Below are positions 1-13,323 of a DNA stretch of 64,000 nt, in pieces. Source of the stretch: Hypoxylon rubiginosum. Taxonomy: Eukaryota; Ascomycota; Sordariomycetes; Xylariales; Hypoxylaceae. A program made the position numbers and the translations under genes. The notes below the pieces were generated by a model. It made no database searches. It saw nothing but the letters and a program-made list of their open reading frames with translations, and was not told the origin of the DNA. The DNA is taken from the NCBI GenBank assembly GCA_902806565.1, contig CADCXA010000015.1:310001-374000 (forward strand), read 5' to 3'. The stretch's first letter is position 1. Every line of letters begins with the position of its first letter.

Positions 1-80
1 CGAGCCCAACAGCGCGGCGACTCTTAATCAGCAGACGTCAAGACGTCATGCTAGGTTGGGAGGTAGGTAAGGTAGGCAGT

Positions 81-2003
81 TTAGCGGATATAAGTACGAT
101 GGGACCCCCCGCGGTCGTAGATGACCTCGCGCTCGACGACGCGCTCGTCGTCCACCTTGTCCCAGTTGAGCGACCGCCGGTTGCGGTGTCTCCGGTCCCA
201 CTCGCGCTCCCACTCGAGCTCCTGCGCCCTGCGCTTGCGGTGGCGGCGGATATCCTCGGACAGGTTGGTAAGTTCCAGTACGTCCTCCTGTACGTGACTG
301 TTAGCGTACGTACTACTACGTTATAAAAGTTGTAAATGTGTACACAGCATGGTGCTACATGTCCATGCCGTGTCACAGAAGATCACCAGGGGAAACGAAA
401 AGAAAAAAAAGAAAGTGAGACTTACATAGCGCAGGTACTGCATGACGTAGAAGAACCACTCCGTCTCCTCGTACTCGTACCCCATGCGTTCGATGGCCTC
501 GCGCGTCACCAGGTCCTTGGTGATCTCCGTCCACATCTCGTTGCGCTTGCGCGGCGGCGGCGCGCGGTCCTCGTTGCGGATCGAGATGCGCCGGTCCTGG
601 ATCTCCTCGACCTCGACCTCCCGGTCCCGCGACTTGTCGCGGCTGTCGTAGACCTGGATGCTCAGGCGCTCGCGGTCGCGGGACGGCTCCCGCTCGCGCA
701 GGGGGGCGGGGGCCGGCAGCGACTCCACGATCGATATCGGGGTGTCCTCGCGCTCGGGCACGAACTTGGACCGCCGGACGCCGCTGTACCGCTGCCAGGT
801 GACCTCGGCGCCGCCGCCGCCCACGCCGTCCATCTTGACGCGCTCGGTGCCGGGCGGCACGTCCACGATCGTCCAGTCCTTGGTCGCCCCGTGGAGGGCC
901 TCGCCCATGCGGCCCCGCGAGTCGATCTTGCCCGTGATGTACTCGGCCTCGTCCTCGTAGTCGGTGGTCGCGACCGCCCGCGGAGGGGGCGCCGCCGAGT
1001 GCGCGCGGCGCCGGCCCAGCTCCGACACCCGCACCGTGTCGCGGTCCCGCTCGATGACCAGGTCGTCCTCGTCGTAGTACGACGGCTGGTGGCGCGGGCG
1101 CGGGCGCGAGCGGGAGCGCGCGGCGGGCCGCGACCGCGACCGCGAGTGGATGTCCACGTCGGTCTCGTTGTGGCGGATATCAATGTCGATATCGAGGTCC
1201 CGCTCGCGCACCTGCGGGGGAGCCGTGCGCGGCGGCGGCGGCGGAGTTGGCGGTTTCGCTCGTACGACGCCTGTGTGCAACGTTAGCCAACTTCTGTCTC
1301 ATATTTGAGGGGAGGAAAAAAAAAAGTGGTTCAAATTACGAGGTTGGTAGGACGTACCGTGGTCGATGTCGCGGTAGTGCGTGATAACCTCACGCTCGAT
1401 CGTCGGTCCTCGGATCACCGGAGGCGCGGGCGGAGGCGGCGGGGGCGACGGGCTGGGCGAAGGGGCTCTCTCCTTTTCCCTCTCGCGCTCGATGCGCAGC
1501 CGGATGAGGTCACGTTCCCTTTCTGGGGACGGTGACCGCTCGCGTCGTCTCTCGATCGTGCGAGATTCTACTCGCATGGTTGTCGGGGGTGGCGATGGTG
1601 ACCGCTCAATAAATCTTGGCCGCCTGTCCGGAGGCATTGAGGGGGCTCTCTCGCGATCTCTCTCGACAAAGCGTTCCCGATACCGAATAGGACTGGGTGA
1701 ACGAGGACGTCTGCGGTCGACCGTCTCGACTTCACGCTGGCGCAGAACCAAGGCTCCAGTCTCTGGTCTCCTAGCCTCTTCTTTGAGAAATGCAGGAGTG
1801 CGATCTACCCGCTCTCGATCCCGGTCCCGGATTTGAATGTCTATGTCCTCATACTCCCTCACGGGCGCCCTCCGCGGGGGGCTGCGACGCTCTCGTCGCT
1901 CAAAAACCTCGACATCGTCGACGTCTCGGGTCGCTACCCTTCGCGAGGGACCTGGGGTGTAGTCCCTCTCGCTAAAATCGCTCCGACTACTTCTGTACGC
2001 CAT
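81..2003 (-). CDS. DUF8035-type charged fungal protein, 565 aa
   Basis: Three exons: 2003-1358, 1270-426 and 287-81. The joins keep frame (phase 1, then 0), with donors GTACGT and GTAAGT and a CTAAC branch site before the last acceptor. Residues 1-215 are extremely rich in Arg, Glu, Ser and Pro, with many RSPSP/RER runs. The middle carries IDIDI and RSRSR runs and a conserved-looking block near residues 320-385 that includes DVPPGTERVKMDG and WQRYSGVRRSKF. The C-terminal block contains WTEITKDLV and GYEYEETEWFFYVMQYL and ends in an Arg/Glu helix, LSEDIRRHRKRRAQELEWERE. I associate this C-terminal block with fungal DUF8035 proteins. No catalytic motif, signal peptide or membrane segment is visible. 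The function is unknown; the SR-like composition suggests a nuclear or RNA-associated protein, but that is inference. The start ATG is the first one with good codon context. The long opposite-strand frames here are shadows of GC-rich coding sequence. Confidence 0.85.
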
Positions 2004-5000
2004 CTCCTCGAATCTATGTCCTGATTCTGCTCAAGGGAGGCTGTCCAAGGGGTAGACGAAGTGATGTGGGTGTCAATTGGAGGTGGTGAGAGATTCACCG
2101 CCGAAGTGCGTCACTCTTACAACGGTAGCGGGGTAAGATAGAAGTTCAATAGCTGATAGCTAATATGAGAAAGGATCAACGGATCAACGCTAGAAATAGG
2201 TAGCGTGCTGCGGCTTGCCGACTTAGAAAACTCTCGATATTGTCTTTTTTCTTTTCTTGTTTAAACCAGGGGGGAAGATTCGATTGTGAGACGACAGTGG
2301 GAAGAATGTTAAACTGTGTTTAAAGTGATTAGAGATTAGAGCTGAAGGTGTCAGAAGGACCAAGGACAAATGAGGTGATGGGGGGGTCACACGATTTCAA
2401 GCCCAGGGATTGTGCTGTTGTGGGTAAGCTAACAGTTAAGGCCTCATCGGATTAGGTGTCAAAGTACCGTCTGGTCGTACACGGACGAGGACGAGATGGC
2501 AGACGGGGAGAAGTGTCAGATATCTGTCGGGGGTTGGACAGCGATTCTGTGTAATTGTAGTAAATGGGCTCTGGACCGAAAAGAGAAGCTAGGGGAAAAC
2601 AACGTCGTCATACTACAGCAGCAACAGCTGGGAGGCCGAGACTAATAAAGCACACGAGAAAATGGCAGGGGGGTTGGCTTGCTGGGCCTCGAAGCGGTGG
2701 GCGGGAATCAAGGCAGGATTGGACCTTGTTTGGACCTGTTTGGACCTGTCGAGCCCGTCTGGCCTGTAGTCTGGCCTGTAGAAGCTAAGCTAGGATCCTC
2801 TTTAGTCCTGGCGGTGCTGCGATGCTACCTACGACGGGAATCGAAAGTTGCAGCGACGGGGAAGAATGCCACGGAAAATCAGGCGAGCGAGCCAACGAAA
2901 GCAGCATTAATACCTATACACATATAGCCATATAGATCTTGATAGAATGATGTGTTGGAATCGTGGCTTTGCCCGTCATAGTGAGAGAGGCACCCTTCGA
3001 GGACCATGTATTCCATGTATAGGTGAGACAAACACCTAGGGCGAAGACGCAGTTGGGCAGCCAAATATGAAAGCAGGCTGCGCATCTGCGCATCTGGTTC
3101 AGTAGGTACCTTGGTATCCATTGTTTTAATATTGACCATGAGATAAACCCGGGCAATGCCACGCGCCACCTTTCTGGTTATAATGCTCACGATACCCGCA
3201 GAGTACCGCGTACTGCATACCGCAAACCGCATACTGCTACTACACCACACAGCGCATATCGCCGCGGCGAGCGTTTAGCGTCCAGAAATGCCGAGAAGTT
3301 TGCTTCACCCTTCACCACAGAAAACATCTCTTTCTTCGTTCCGCGTCGAAAGAAATCGAATGCATCATACATAACACTCCGCTGCATATTGAAAGTTGCC
3401 AAGTCGCCCATTCAGTGGCTGGCGAGGTTGGTAAGGTTGGTAGGTTGGTAAACGACTGGTAAACGACTGGCAGACTGTGACGGCTGGACGGATGGGCGCA
3501 GAAGGGCCTGACGAGAGGAGATGGTGGGGTCGAAACCAGTGGGGAGGGCGCTGACGCAATTGTGCAGTCCCCAAGTCCATCAAGTCTATCCCAGTCTTGC
3601 CGCTTCAGCTTTTGATTTCTTTTTCTTTTTCCTTTTTTCGTCAGGCCTCCGTCGTGTGTAAAAAAGCTCGGGCCACCCCCTCGTGATGAGCCGAGTAAAA
3701 AATCCCACTGTATTTGTGTATCTGTGTATCTTGGTACATACCGACATACACCGACTTCGCCGTTCGATTCCGCTTAGGTAACATCTCGTTCGCTACCAAG
3801 ATGGGAAGATCACGGGACCATACCTTGACAATAACGTGGAATACGAAGAACGCCTTTTCAAGGTTGAAAATGTAGGTATTCAAAGGTTATTGGACATTTA
3901 TGCATTCCCCATATTACCAAAGCAGGAACTGCCCTTAAGAAAGGGATATCGTTTCGTGGGGCCTAGGTGTTTATTGGGCATCAAGTCAATAACAACCACG
4001 GTTAGTGACTGAAATGAGCTGTTACTCATACATACCTAGGCATATATGAACTCCAGGTTGATATATCCCTGCAACCTACGGAGAACTCTTCTTGGTCCTA
4101 AGCCCTACAGGATGCAAGATGACATGGAGTTGTCTTACCGTCTCTTCTCGAAAGCTGGATGCCCAATGATTCCCCTGAGGTTGGGTTTACCTTTACCGGT
4201 TCGCATATCAAAATTACGGGCCGGCCCGGAGGTTGTTGGGTTGTTGGGTCCTTGGGTCCAAACTATATGACTCTAGGCCAAACTTTCTTATTAGTTTAAA
4301 CCTTCGGTAACACCTGTGGGTTGGTCGAGATTCGAGATTCGAGATCTGCCACCTGTCATGAGCATAGGACGTACGAGAACTGTTCCTATCGTATGATTGG
4401 CTGCATATTGAGTGGGTGCCACGATATTATATTCTATCCTAGAACATTCCAATCCCAATGCCTCCACTCTCAGCTGGTTTGACGTTGAGCTGTTAGCCTT
4501 CGGGCTACCATTATCAGGGGCATGTTAAGACAACGTGCCCCGGATGACTGAGAAAGTCTAGGATATGATTCCGCTTCTAATTAAAAAGGCAGGACATCCT
4601 AGGTATGGGGGCGTAACCTTCCTAAGGTGGCGCCGGAGCTCGCCCCAAGTGATAGTTCTCAAATCTGGATATAGTCATGATCTGGTGTTAGTGATAGTCC
4701 AAGGCATAGCTACTGTTTAGACGAAATCAAAAATGGGTTGAGATCAAATCACCGGTTAGTCCCATTCTTTCGTCGTTCTCTTGGCCCCTTTTTAGAAATA
4801 TGTTGTATATGTCAGGACCGTAGCCCTCGTCACCTGGGTTAGGCTACGGACCTGTTGGTCACCCTTAGGGCCCAGATAGGAGTCACGGAGTCCTCATGGC
4901 CAGAATAGGAGGTTAAGGGGCTTGGATAGGGGCCAGGGGCTTATGGGTATGAAGGGATGAGCTTGGGAGCTAGGCCTCTTGACGTATAGATCCCTTTGTC

Positions 5001-5975
5001 CTAACCTCCTGTATATACATGGGACTTAGTAGCCCCCTAGGTTCATAGCTCTTCGTGCAACAACACAGTTGTTTTCCTATCGCATGGCTGGCTTCGTGAC
5101 AATATAGGTAGCAGATACTGATCATCCTAAAGTGCGAAATATGAAATAACCCGTCTAAAAGCAGCATGTTAAGTTCATGATGCTTCGGGCCTCGAGTTGC
5201 AAACGGCCGTGACGCGATAGAGCTCGACCTAGAGTCAGCATAGAACCTACCGTCACAAGGACCGTTGAAATATCAGTAGTGCTTCGTGGTACTATAGAAC
5301 GGCAGATCAGGACCTCGCGGCTTTGGAGTGCGATACGTATATCATAGCTTCTTCGAAATTGGGTGCCTCTATGAAGCATCGTAGCGGGTTATGTTCTATG
5401 CTTCTCTTAGCCGACAACCTCTAGGTTCGACATGGTAGAAACAGACCATTTAGACATAACCAGCAAGTGTCTTCACTATTGTGAGGATGACTCTGGGAAG
5501 GTGAACATCATAGGTCTCGACCTGGATAGGGGTATATGGCGGGCCGTCGTCTTACTGACATTCACGACAACATGCATACGACAACTAAAGCAACCCCAAT
5601 GCAAACCACCACTCTCAGGATCAAGACATGTGTTTGATGCAATATTTTCTCTAATTATATCTAGTATAGCGCAGAAACCTATTTAGGTAGACACGAAGCC
5701 GCCCCTTATCACCATTTTTAGGTAGCCAACCCTTTGAAGCTTTTAGTCCGCATACATCCGCTTGAGCCATGCCGTGCTGTCTGTCTGTCTGTCTTCTAGA
5801 GTAGTAGGTAGGTAGGTATCATATGTAAAAATCCCAAGCAAATCTGCCGCCACGTATGAGTTCTGCCGCTTTTATCGCTTTTGTATGTAGGTTAGGGAAG
5901 TATTATATCGCCTCGCCGCCCTGTATGCCGTAGGTACGGTCCTATTATGTATCCATATTCTTTATATCACCGTCG
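2004..5975. other. intergenic gap, no gene supported
   Basis: About 4 kb with no frame that looks like a gene. It holds short direct repeats, for example tttggacctg twice and tctggcctgtag twice near 2729-2783, gagattc units near 4326-4345, and gttggta runs near 3425-3460. Two frames at 5155-5379 (-) and 5432-5686 (+) reach 74-84 codons but show no motif. The first part presumably carries the promoter of the DUF8035 gene. Confidence 0.6.
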
Positions 5976-7831
5976 TCACGGTATCTCCTTATAATGACCC
6001 TCCCCCATCATCTCCACGGGCCGCGTCTGATCCGCCATCTCCTGCGGATACTGCTGGTGTTGCTGCTGGTGTTGTTGCTGGTAGAAATAATGCGACTGCT
6101 GCTGCTGCCCATCCGCCGACGGCGTAGTCGTGTACGCCCACCCGCCATCCTGCGCAAACCCAGCCTGCTGCGGGTACGCTACCGGCTGTTGCCCGTAAGC
6201 CGCTTGCTGCTGCTGATGCTGCTGCTGATGCTGCTGTGTGCTGTATCCCGCCTGTAGCGGTGTGTATCCCGCTGTCTGCTGCATCTGCGGCGGGTACCCG
6301 TCGCCGCTCCCGACCGTCGGCACCGTGTACCCGCTGCTCGGGCTCATGTACTGCTGGTCCCCGCCGCCTCCACTGGTACTAGCCGCTGCCGCAGCGTCGA
6401 GCTTCTGCTGCCGCCGGCGTAGGAACCAGAACGCGAAGAACATCCCACCGACGGCCAGGACGCCGAGCGTGACGCCCACGCTGATACCGGCTTTCGCGCC
6501 GTCGCTTAGCCCACCCTGGTTTCCCCCGGCGGGCGGTGTGGCGTCGCCGGTAGCGTTCGCAGCCGGGGTGTCTACGACCTGGCTCTGGTTAAACGTCGCG
6601 AGCACGGTGGCGGGCTGCCAGTTGCCCCCGTCGCCGTTGGCCTCGACCACGCGGCCGCCGCTCACGTAATACAGGCGCATGACGTTGGTGTTGGAGTCGG
6701 TGACGACGCCGATGTTGGCGCCGGCCGCGTCGGCGTCGGGCCACGCGTTGCCGGCGGGGCGGTCGAAGGCGCTCCACGTGTAGTTGATGTTGCCGGCCTG
6801 GTACACCTTCTTGTCGGTGCCGACGTAGAAGACGCTGCGCGTGTACGCCTTGTCGATGCCCATGGCGAGCGCGGACGCGTTGCCGTCCCAGGACGGAAGG
6901 GTGAAGCCCGCGCTCGTCGTGTTGAGCTGCAGATCCGTCGCGTCTGTGGCGTTGGTGGATTTGTTGCCGGTGAGCGTCAAGGACTCTGGGAAAGAGGCTG
7001 AGACGAGGTTAGCAAATGCTCTAGAGGTGAATTTCTAAGAAGTAAACTCACATAAATGCCAGGATTGGTCGTTGTATAATCGCGACACTCCTATGTTCTT
7101 TCCATCCCTGGGTCTCACAACGGTAATGTTGTTGTTCGAAAACGTAGACCCAATGGCCTGCGCTGACACCTTGTCGTTCGAGACGACGCCATAGTACTTC
7201 CACGTCGTGCTACTGGTGTACCCGATCTGATGCAGAGTGCCGTCGAGGTCGTTATAGAATACGCGATACCCATCCGTGGCTCCTAGCAGCACGACCGACA
7301 GACCTGTGTTCGGCGCCACTTTGGGCGAGCCTCCGGAGGTGATGTACTCGCCCGTATTTTGCCAATGACCCGTGTTCCAATCGCATTTCAGCAGCGAATT
7401 GACAATTTCGTCGTTATTATCCAGGTAGAAAATTGAGGCCTGCCCGCTGGCGTCAGCAAGTACATTCTCACTCGGCGTGGCCGACTCCACACTCCACACT
7501 CCACACAGCTCATCTTGTGACAAGTGAGCCATGCAATTTCCTGAGTATTACTCACCCACGCGGTCTCGGCGTCTGTCCATCCAGCAGCGGTCAAGCTTGT
7601 CTTGTTCTTTGGCGGGTAAGCTGTGAAAGGCACGGTGAGTGCTTGGTCGTTCGGGAAGATTGGCGTGTGGTTGCCGTTGCAGAGGCTGTATTGTATGCCG
7701 CCCGTATCATCGTCTTGCATCAGGAAACTGGGTGCTTCGGTATTCCACCAGGCCGCGATGGAGCCGCATGAGACCTGTCCTGCAAGCATCCATATTGAAA
7801 TATGAAATAGAGATGTGAATCTTGCAGTCAT
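5976..7831 (-). CDS. fucose-specific-lectin-like single-pass membrane protein, 576 aa
   Basis: Three exons: 7831-7556, 7484-7052 and 6997-5976. The third-exon acceptor at 6998 was chosen over the nearer AG because the nearer one would create a stop. It also gives the family-like join NDQSWHL-SSFPES. The second-exon acceptor lies in a short GTGTGGA tandem and could shift by a few codons. A hydrophobic N-terminal signal sequence ends near VSCG. Residues about 25-380 hold repeated Trp/Gly-rich blades (SGQASIFYLD, YRVFYNDLDGTLHQIGY, KKVYQAGNINYTWS) like fungal fucose-specific lectin beta-propellers. One transmembrane helix lies at about 407-429, followed by RRRQQ, then a cytoplasmic tail full of Gln/Tyr/Pro. 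It is probably a cell-surface glycan-binding or sensor protein with the lectin domain outside; ligand binding is inferred. The tail has long Q runs, including HQQQHQQQQ. Confidence 0.85.
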
Positions 7832-10699
7832 GGTTGCTGTAGAGCGCGTAGGCTCTTTAACAGTCTTCTCGGTTTATGAAGAGGAAGGATTATAATGTGA
7901 GGAGGATAGGATACCGACGGCGCTAGAACACCATCATGATATGGTTCGAATACAACTGAGAAAGGTGAAAGAAAGAAACCACTTCACGACAGGAAAATAT
8001 GAAATGCGAAAGACAAAATAAGAGCACTCGAGTAGAAAGGCAAGACATTCACAAGAAGCGGGACTGATGAGATCTTATTACCAACGATATCTCCCGTCAG
8101 CCATAAGCCAATGAATGCTCAAGTACCTGGTCTAGCTGCAGGGGGAAGAATCTTATGCCCCAATTGATCGATGAGGGCTGGTCTCGAACGGGCAATCCTG
8201 ATCTACAAATCGGCAGGCATTGTCGTCGACTTATCCCCTCGAGCCTGTGCGTCTGGCGGCCTAGAATGCGGGCGTGTAACATGCAAGGCCCGTAAAGAGG
8301 CAAGCTCCCATCCCTCGGGTCCGGCTCGTGCAGTAGATGTTACACGGGGAAGGATTCGGGGCTACTCGCATGGTGTGTAGATTAGTGTGTAGATCAACAA
8401 GGGACAGGTTTAACCTATCTATGAATTATACGAAATCTTGGACGCCAAGTTGATTCTAACCTCAAAGTCCACGGCATTAAATGGTAAAGAGTTGCAGTTA
8501 GTGAATGCCGGGTTTGATTAGAGACTTAAAAAGTCCCTGGGACCTGGGTCAGCAAGTGGAGTGTAGGCTATTAGAGGTTAGTATATCGTGCTGGCTAGAG
8601 TCAGCAAGTCACCGCTAGACTGGGTCGGCTAGAGTTGTATCGCATCGTTTGCACGTGTTTCTAGCGACTATGCAGAAAGCGTGTACTGTAATTTATCTGA
8701 CGTCCTAGGTAGTATTCTGCTGGAGTTGGTGTGCGTCCCTGCTGGAGATGAATGGAGATGGAGTTACAACGGCCGCAATCCTTAGCAGCTAGGCAGGATG
8801 ATCTAACTTGAATCAAATTAACCCAAGCCTAGGGCGTTTATAAAAACAGTATCGTTAAGGGTTAAGGCTGATATCTTTGAAGCCACCTAGGCTAGAGTGG
8901 AGGGCGCATATCACTAAGATGTTCTGGTACAAGACTCTTGTCAGCAGAGAAAAAAAAAACAATTCCAAGAATAGACGAAGCTGGCGTCAAATTATCCATA
9001 TGTAGAAGGGACCTTACGTTATTACGCACGTGCCATCGGTCGGATGTCCCGAGCGATAGACATTCTGCCTTTCCTTCCTATTTCGAATATCGTGGCTGGT
9101 CTTTTAAAAAGTGTACCACTTCCAGGCTTGTACCGTTGCAGTTGTGGCGTTCGCCCGAAACATTGTTCAACCAACCTGTCTCAACTGTAAGGTGATGATA
9201 AGGTGGTGGTGTCAGCTTACCCCTACTTTGGCTTCTTCTTCAGCTTCTCTTCCTTCTCTTACTTAAGACCCTAGGTCATCTCTCGAATATCCTGAACTCT
9301 TTTCGACCATGACGAATCGAAGAAATCGATCATCGCTAGAAAGACAAAGCTAACCGACTGAAGATCTCGCTATGGTATACGGAGTAAAGGATTAGTAATT
9401 GACGTCAGGCTTAGCCGCAAGGAACACCGTTGAAGATCAATAATCCTTAGCACAATAGCGCCGCTGCCAAGACTAGGTGAGCGTTTACGCCCCCCCGACC
9501 TCTCTCTGTTTCCCTCTCTCTTCATTCCGTACGGCACGGCACGCATACCGATGATATGATCTACAGCCTTACCGTTTCATTTGGAACCGCCCTTCATTTT
9601 GAACCGAGTGATTGAGTCCCGAAGTCCTGGACCCTAATGCTTTCTTATTTGTTCATGTATAGGACTTTTCTTCAGCCTCTGCGCTGCAACCTGAATCGTC
9701 GGATGATATGACCATCCAATCAGCGATCATCTCGACTCTAGAGTAGGGGCGTTCTGAGGTGCATTTAATGTGTGTTTTGGGGTCGACCAGGTTCGCGATC
9801 CTGCCTCCGTCGCATCTGGTCTAGCTTGCGCCTCCCATGCACAACATGGCAAGTAACAGCTAGGCTGCCGCCTTTCTCTCACGTAGGTAGGTGATCAGTA
9901 ATTCAAAATCTTGGGTTATCTTTGGTAACCTACCTAGGTAGTGTTACACAACTGCTTCACAACGAAAGGTGCTCATTACAGTTTGGATGCCAAGTAAATT
10001 GTCTACGTTAAGGGGTAATTTAAGACCAGGTCTATACCTCGCGGCTGGATTGGTTGACCTACGACAGAACTTCATTACACGGGTTCATCAACGAGAACAT
10101 AGCCGAACCCCTTTTATTCTCTTATGTACCTAGAATGCTGTCTATCCTACATTGTATTCGCCTCATTCTGACTCTATCAAAACATCTCGTAACTTCGCTC
10201 TGAAATTTCGGGCCCGAGATGTTCACGCGAATTATCGATAAAAAGTCAGGCTTTCGAGTCGGGTGGCGCGCATGAAGCAAAGGTAGGATTTCCTATAGTA
10301 GAGCCTCATTTAATAGCCATCTTGGTGTAAGGCAACTTATTGATTCTGCCGTCATAGAGACGATCAGCTAGCAACCACACCAAGGCAAGATTGCACCTCA
10401 TTTAATCTGATACCGTGACACAACATGTAGGAGTGAACACCACGAATATAACATTGAGACCAGTTACTCATAGAAAACGCAGTAAAGTCAATTTGCCTCG
10501 CCGATCCTCGCCGTATTTCCCCTGTGTTCAGAAATACGTCATAATCATGCTCGCATAACCATTCCCGATTCTATCTACCTGCCTGCCTACCGAAGGTGCT
10601 ATGCCAATGCACATTCTAGGCCCCTTCCCCCCTACCTTAAGCCCCAGCCCAACCCGATGGTCCGTCTTCCAAAAACCTATTGGATTTTATATCTTTTTT
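7832..10699. other. intergenic gap with promoter region, no gene supported
   Basis: This 2.9 kb separates the lectin start from the pfk stop. I see no supported gene. Its left part should contain the lectin gene's promoter. A tRNA-length element at about 8173-8241 was considered and rejected. An ACCTAGGT palindrome lies at 9932-9939. Confidence 0.55.
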
Positions 10700-13323
10700 T
10701 TATTCTTGAATAAGCCCACGCTTCGCATCCTTGGCCGTGAGGCCGGCGAGGCTCCTCTCCGGCAGCGGGTAGTTCGGACGGCCGCCTAGGATGTCGACCA
10801 CTTCCTTGTTATGCAGCCAGTGCGTCGCCGTCGGCCGTCGGTTCTTCCAATCCGTTTCGTTCCCCTCCAGCTCCGCCATGGGTGTGAATGTCACGTCCGC
10901 GCCTTTGATACCGATGACGGAGGCGCTGAGGGGATCCTTGGTGATATTGTCCGGGTGCTTCCACGAAGTGGGGCCGTACGTCTCCAGGTGCTGTATGCAC
11001 TTGATAGCCAGTCGAACGGCGCGACACCTGTCCATGGCCGAGGGCACGCCGCCTTGCTGGACGTGACCCGGGATGCTGTCTCGAGACTCGAATCGATCGT
11101 GCGCTTCTTCCCGAATAATATCCGCGATCAGTTTGGCGCTGAACACCTTGCTCGCCTTTTCGTTGACTAGGATCAATCTGCCTGCTCGTGATTGGCCCCT
11201 GTCCTTTGTGAAGACCTCTTTTAGATGCTTGACATCCGCGTTGAGCATTTCTAAGCTGATTCCTTCTTCCGGGATGTAGACAGCGCTTGCGCCGACGCCC
11301 AATCCTCCCAAGACTGCTACGTATCCAGATCGACCACCCTGGGTTTCGATGACGAAAACTCGTCTTCGGGTTGCTGATGCAGACTGCTTGATCTTGTCGC
11401 AGTAGGCGACAAGTTCATTCAGACAGGTATCGGAGCCAAGAGAATATTCCGTGCCGGGTACGTTGTTCGAAATGGTCGCCGGCAACAAAGTCATAGGGAT
11501 ACAGAGCGAGGGAAACCTAGACCTGGCCTTGCGTAGCTGCGAGACGGAGTGGAAGGCCTCGAAGCCACCAATGAGGAACAAGGCGTCAAATTTGTACTTC
11601 TCGATTAGCTGGGCGATCAGCTCCATGCCCGACTCTTCAGGGAGCTCGCGGTTCGTCCCTATTTCCGAACCACCCTTGCTTGCCCATCCGTCGACCTCTA
11701 GCCAGTCGAATTTTCGTACGGCACCGAGAGGTTCGTCCCCATGATGCCGAGCGAAGCCAGCGAAACCGTTGTGAATTGCAATAGGCTCATGTCCACCTAT
11801 GATGGCTTAGTTAGTGTGCTGCATTGACACCTGGAATAACATGTGGACGGGTGCAAATGGCTTTATCTAGTAAACTGTGAAGCGCTCGCTCCTAGATGTA
11901 GCAAAAAAAGGGCACCGGTTCTCTAAGATTGACTTACGAGACCGACAATAAGCTACGCCTGCACGAATCGCAGCATTCATACCGCCCGCAGGTGCTCCGA
12001 CGTTGATAAAGCCGATCCTCATTCTCTATTAAACTGTTAGCACCCATATAAACGTATACTAATATTCTCGTGCGCCTACCTTTGAGTCTTCTAGGTGTAT
12101 ATCCTGATCGAGTCCCATAGTGGTCGTCATCATATAAGACTTGTACTGGTCCGAGAATTCGGTATCGCGGAGGGACATGGCTTGGTCAAAATCCTGAGCT
12201 TCAATAGCCTTCGCTACTTGCTTAGTCTCTCGGACGGCAGACATCAGAGGCTTACGGACGATCTGGTTCTCGGTAATAGCGATGAAGCAAGTCTCCGTTT
12301 CTGGTGTCGCCTCCAGCACAGCCTTGACGGCCTCAACTCCCTGTAACGTCGCGAGCATCCTGTCGTATGCTACTGCAGTTCCTCCTCTTTGGACGTGACC
12401 GAGCGTGGTGATTCGGGTATCGAGGGCCAAGCCCTGCTTGTCGGCGAGGAGGTCCTTCACCATATCCGGCGTAATCTTGGATCCATGTCTGTCGAGGGCA
12501 CCTTCGGCGATGATGACGATAGTTTTGCGCTTTCCCCAATCTCGGTGCTTGGATTACGTTAGTCTACGTCCACTTCTCGGAGCACAATGGTAAGCGGACC
12601 GCATACCTTTTGGATGATCTGACACATTTCTTCTTTCCAATTGTCCTCCCTAGGTTTCTCCGGGATGAAGATGAAGTCGGCACCTGTAGCTACGCCTGCC
12701 ATCAGGGCAAGCCAACCACAATGTCTCCCCATGACTTCGATGACGAAAGCGCGAGAGTGAGAGGAGGCAGTGGCCTCGATATAGTCGACCATCTCGCAGA
12801 TACGTGCTAGAGCCGAATAGGCGCCGATTGTAGCGTCTGTTCCGGAAAGATCGTTGTCAATTGATCCGACAAGCCCTACAATATTGAGGTGACGGTAGGG
12901 CTCGATCTGCTTAGCGTCTAGCTGGCCGGTCGACACGAGTTCTTCGAGTAGAGAAGGCCATTCGGCTCGAAACTTGTCGGCACCGGTGAGAGAGCCATCA
13001 CCACCGCATATAATGAGAGCATCAATGCCATTGAGGATCATGTTCTTGGCAGCAGTCAGACGTCCGGGGCGTTCATAGAAGGCCATACACCTCGCAGTGC
13101 CTATAAGGGTACCACCTTCGGAGAGATACCCCCGTACGTCGTTCCATTCCATCTTTCGGATGAAATTGCCGCCTTGGACTAGGCCTTCGTAGCCCTCATA
13201 GACGCAGTAGGGATCGCATCCCACATGGATGGCCATACGTACGACGGCTCGTACAACAGCGTTCATGCCTGGCGAGTCACCGCCGGAGGTCATGACGGCG
13301 ATCTTCTTCTTTGGAGCGGCCAT
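10700..13323 (-). CDS. pfkA: ATP-dependent 6-phosphofructokinase, 789 aa
   Basis: Four exons: 13323-12607, 12547-12080, 12025-11938 and 11796-10700, all frame-consistent with GTATGC, GTAGGC and GTAAGT donors. The enzyme phosphorylates fructose-6-phosphate to fructose-1,6-bisphosphate in cytosolic glycolysis. The protein shows the tandem duplication typical of eukaryotic PFK. The N-terminal half has [25 protein letters not shown] for ATP and Mg, and [15 protein letters not shown] with the catalytic Asp; [14 protein letters not shown] follows. The C-terminal regulatory half restarts with [16 protein letters not shown], then [26 protein letters not shown] and [14 protein letters not shown]. The short 88-bp third exon is supported by the family reading [15 protein letters not shown] across its junction. 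Length matches fungal PFKs of about 780-800 residues. I see no defect. Confidence 0.97.

Noticed and set aside
336..1286. Long + strand frame of 316 codons opposite the DUF8035 gene.
   Set aside because: It is the mirror of GC-rich Arg/Glu/Asp coding sequence and gives low-complexity Val/Ala/Leu/Arg protein. The minus strand has conserved motifs and consistent splice sites.
5155..5686. Adjacent short ORFs of 74 and 84 codons on opposite strands, suspected transposon remnants.
   Set aside because: No reverse transcriptase, integrase or transposase motif can be recognised in either.
8173..8241. A tRNA-length element on the minus strand with a TTTGTAG anticodon-like loop and TTCGAGA T-loop, resembling tRNA-Thr(TGT).
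   Set aside because: The T stem (GCCCG/CCAGC) and anticodon stem do not pair, and the A box is poor. Only partial acceptor pairing remains.
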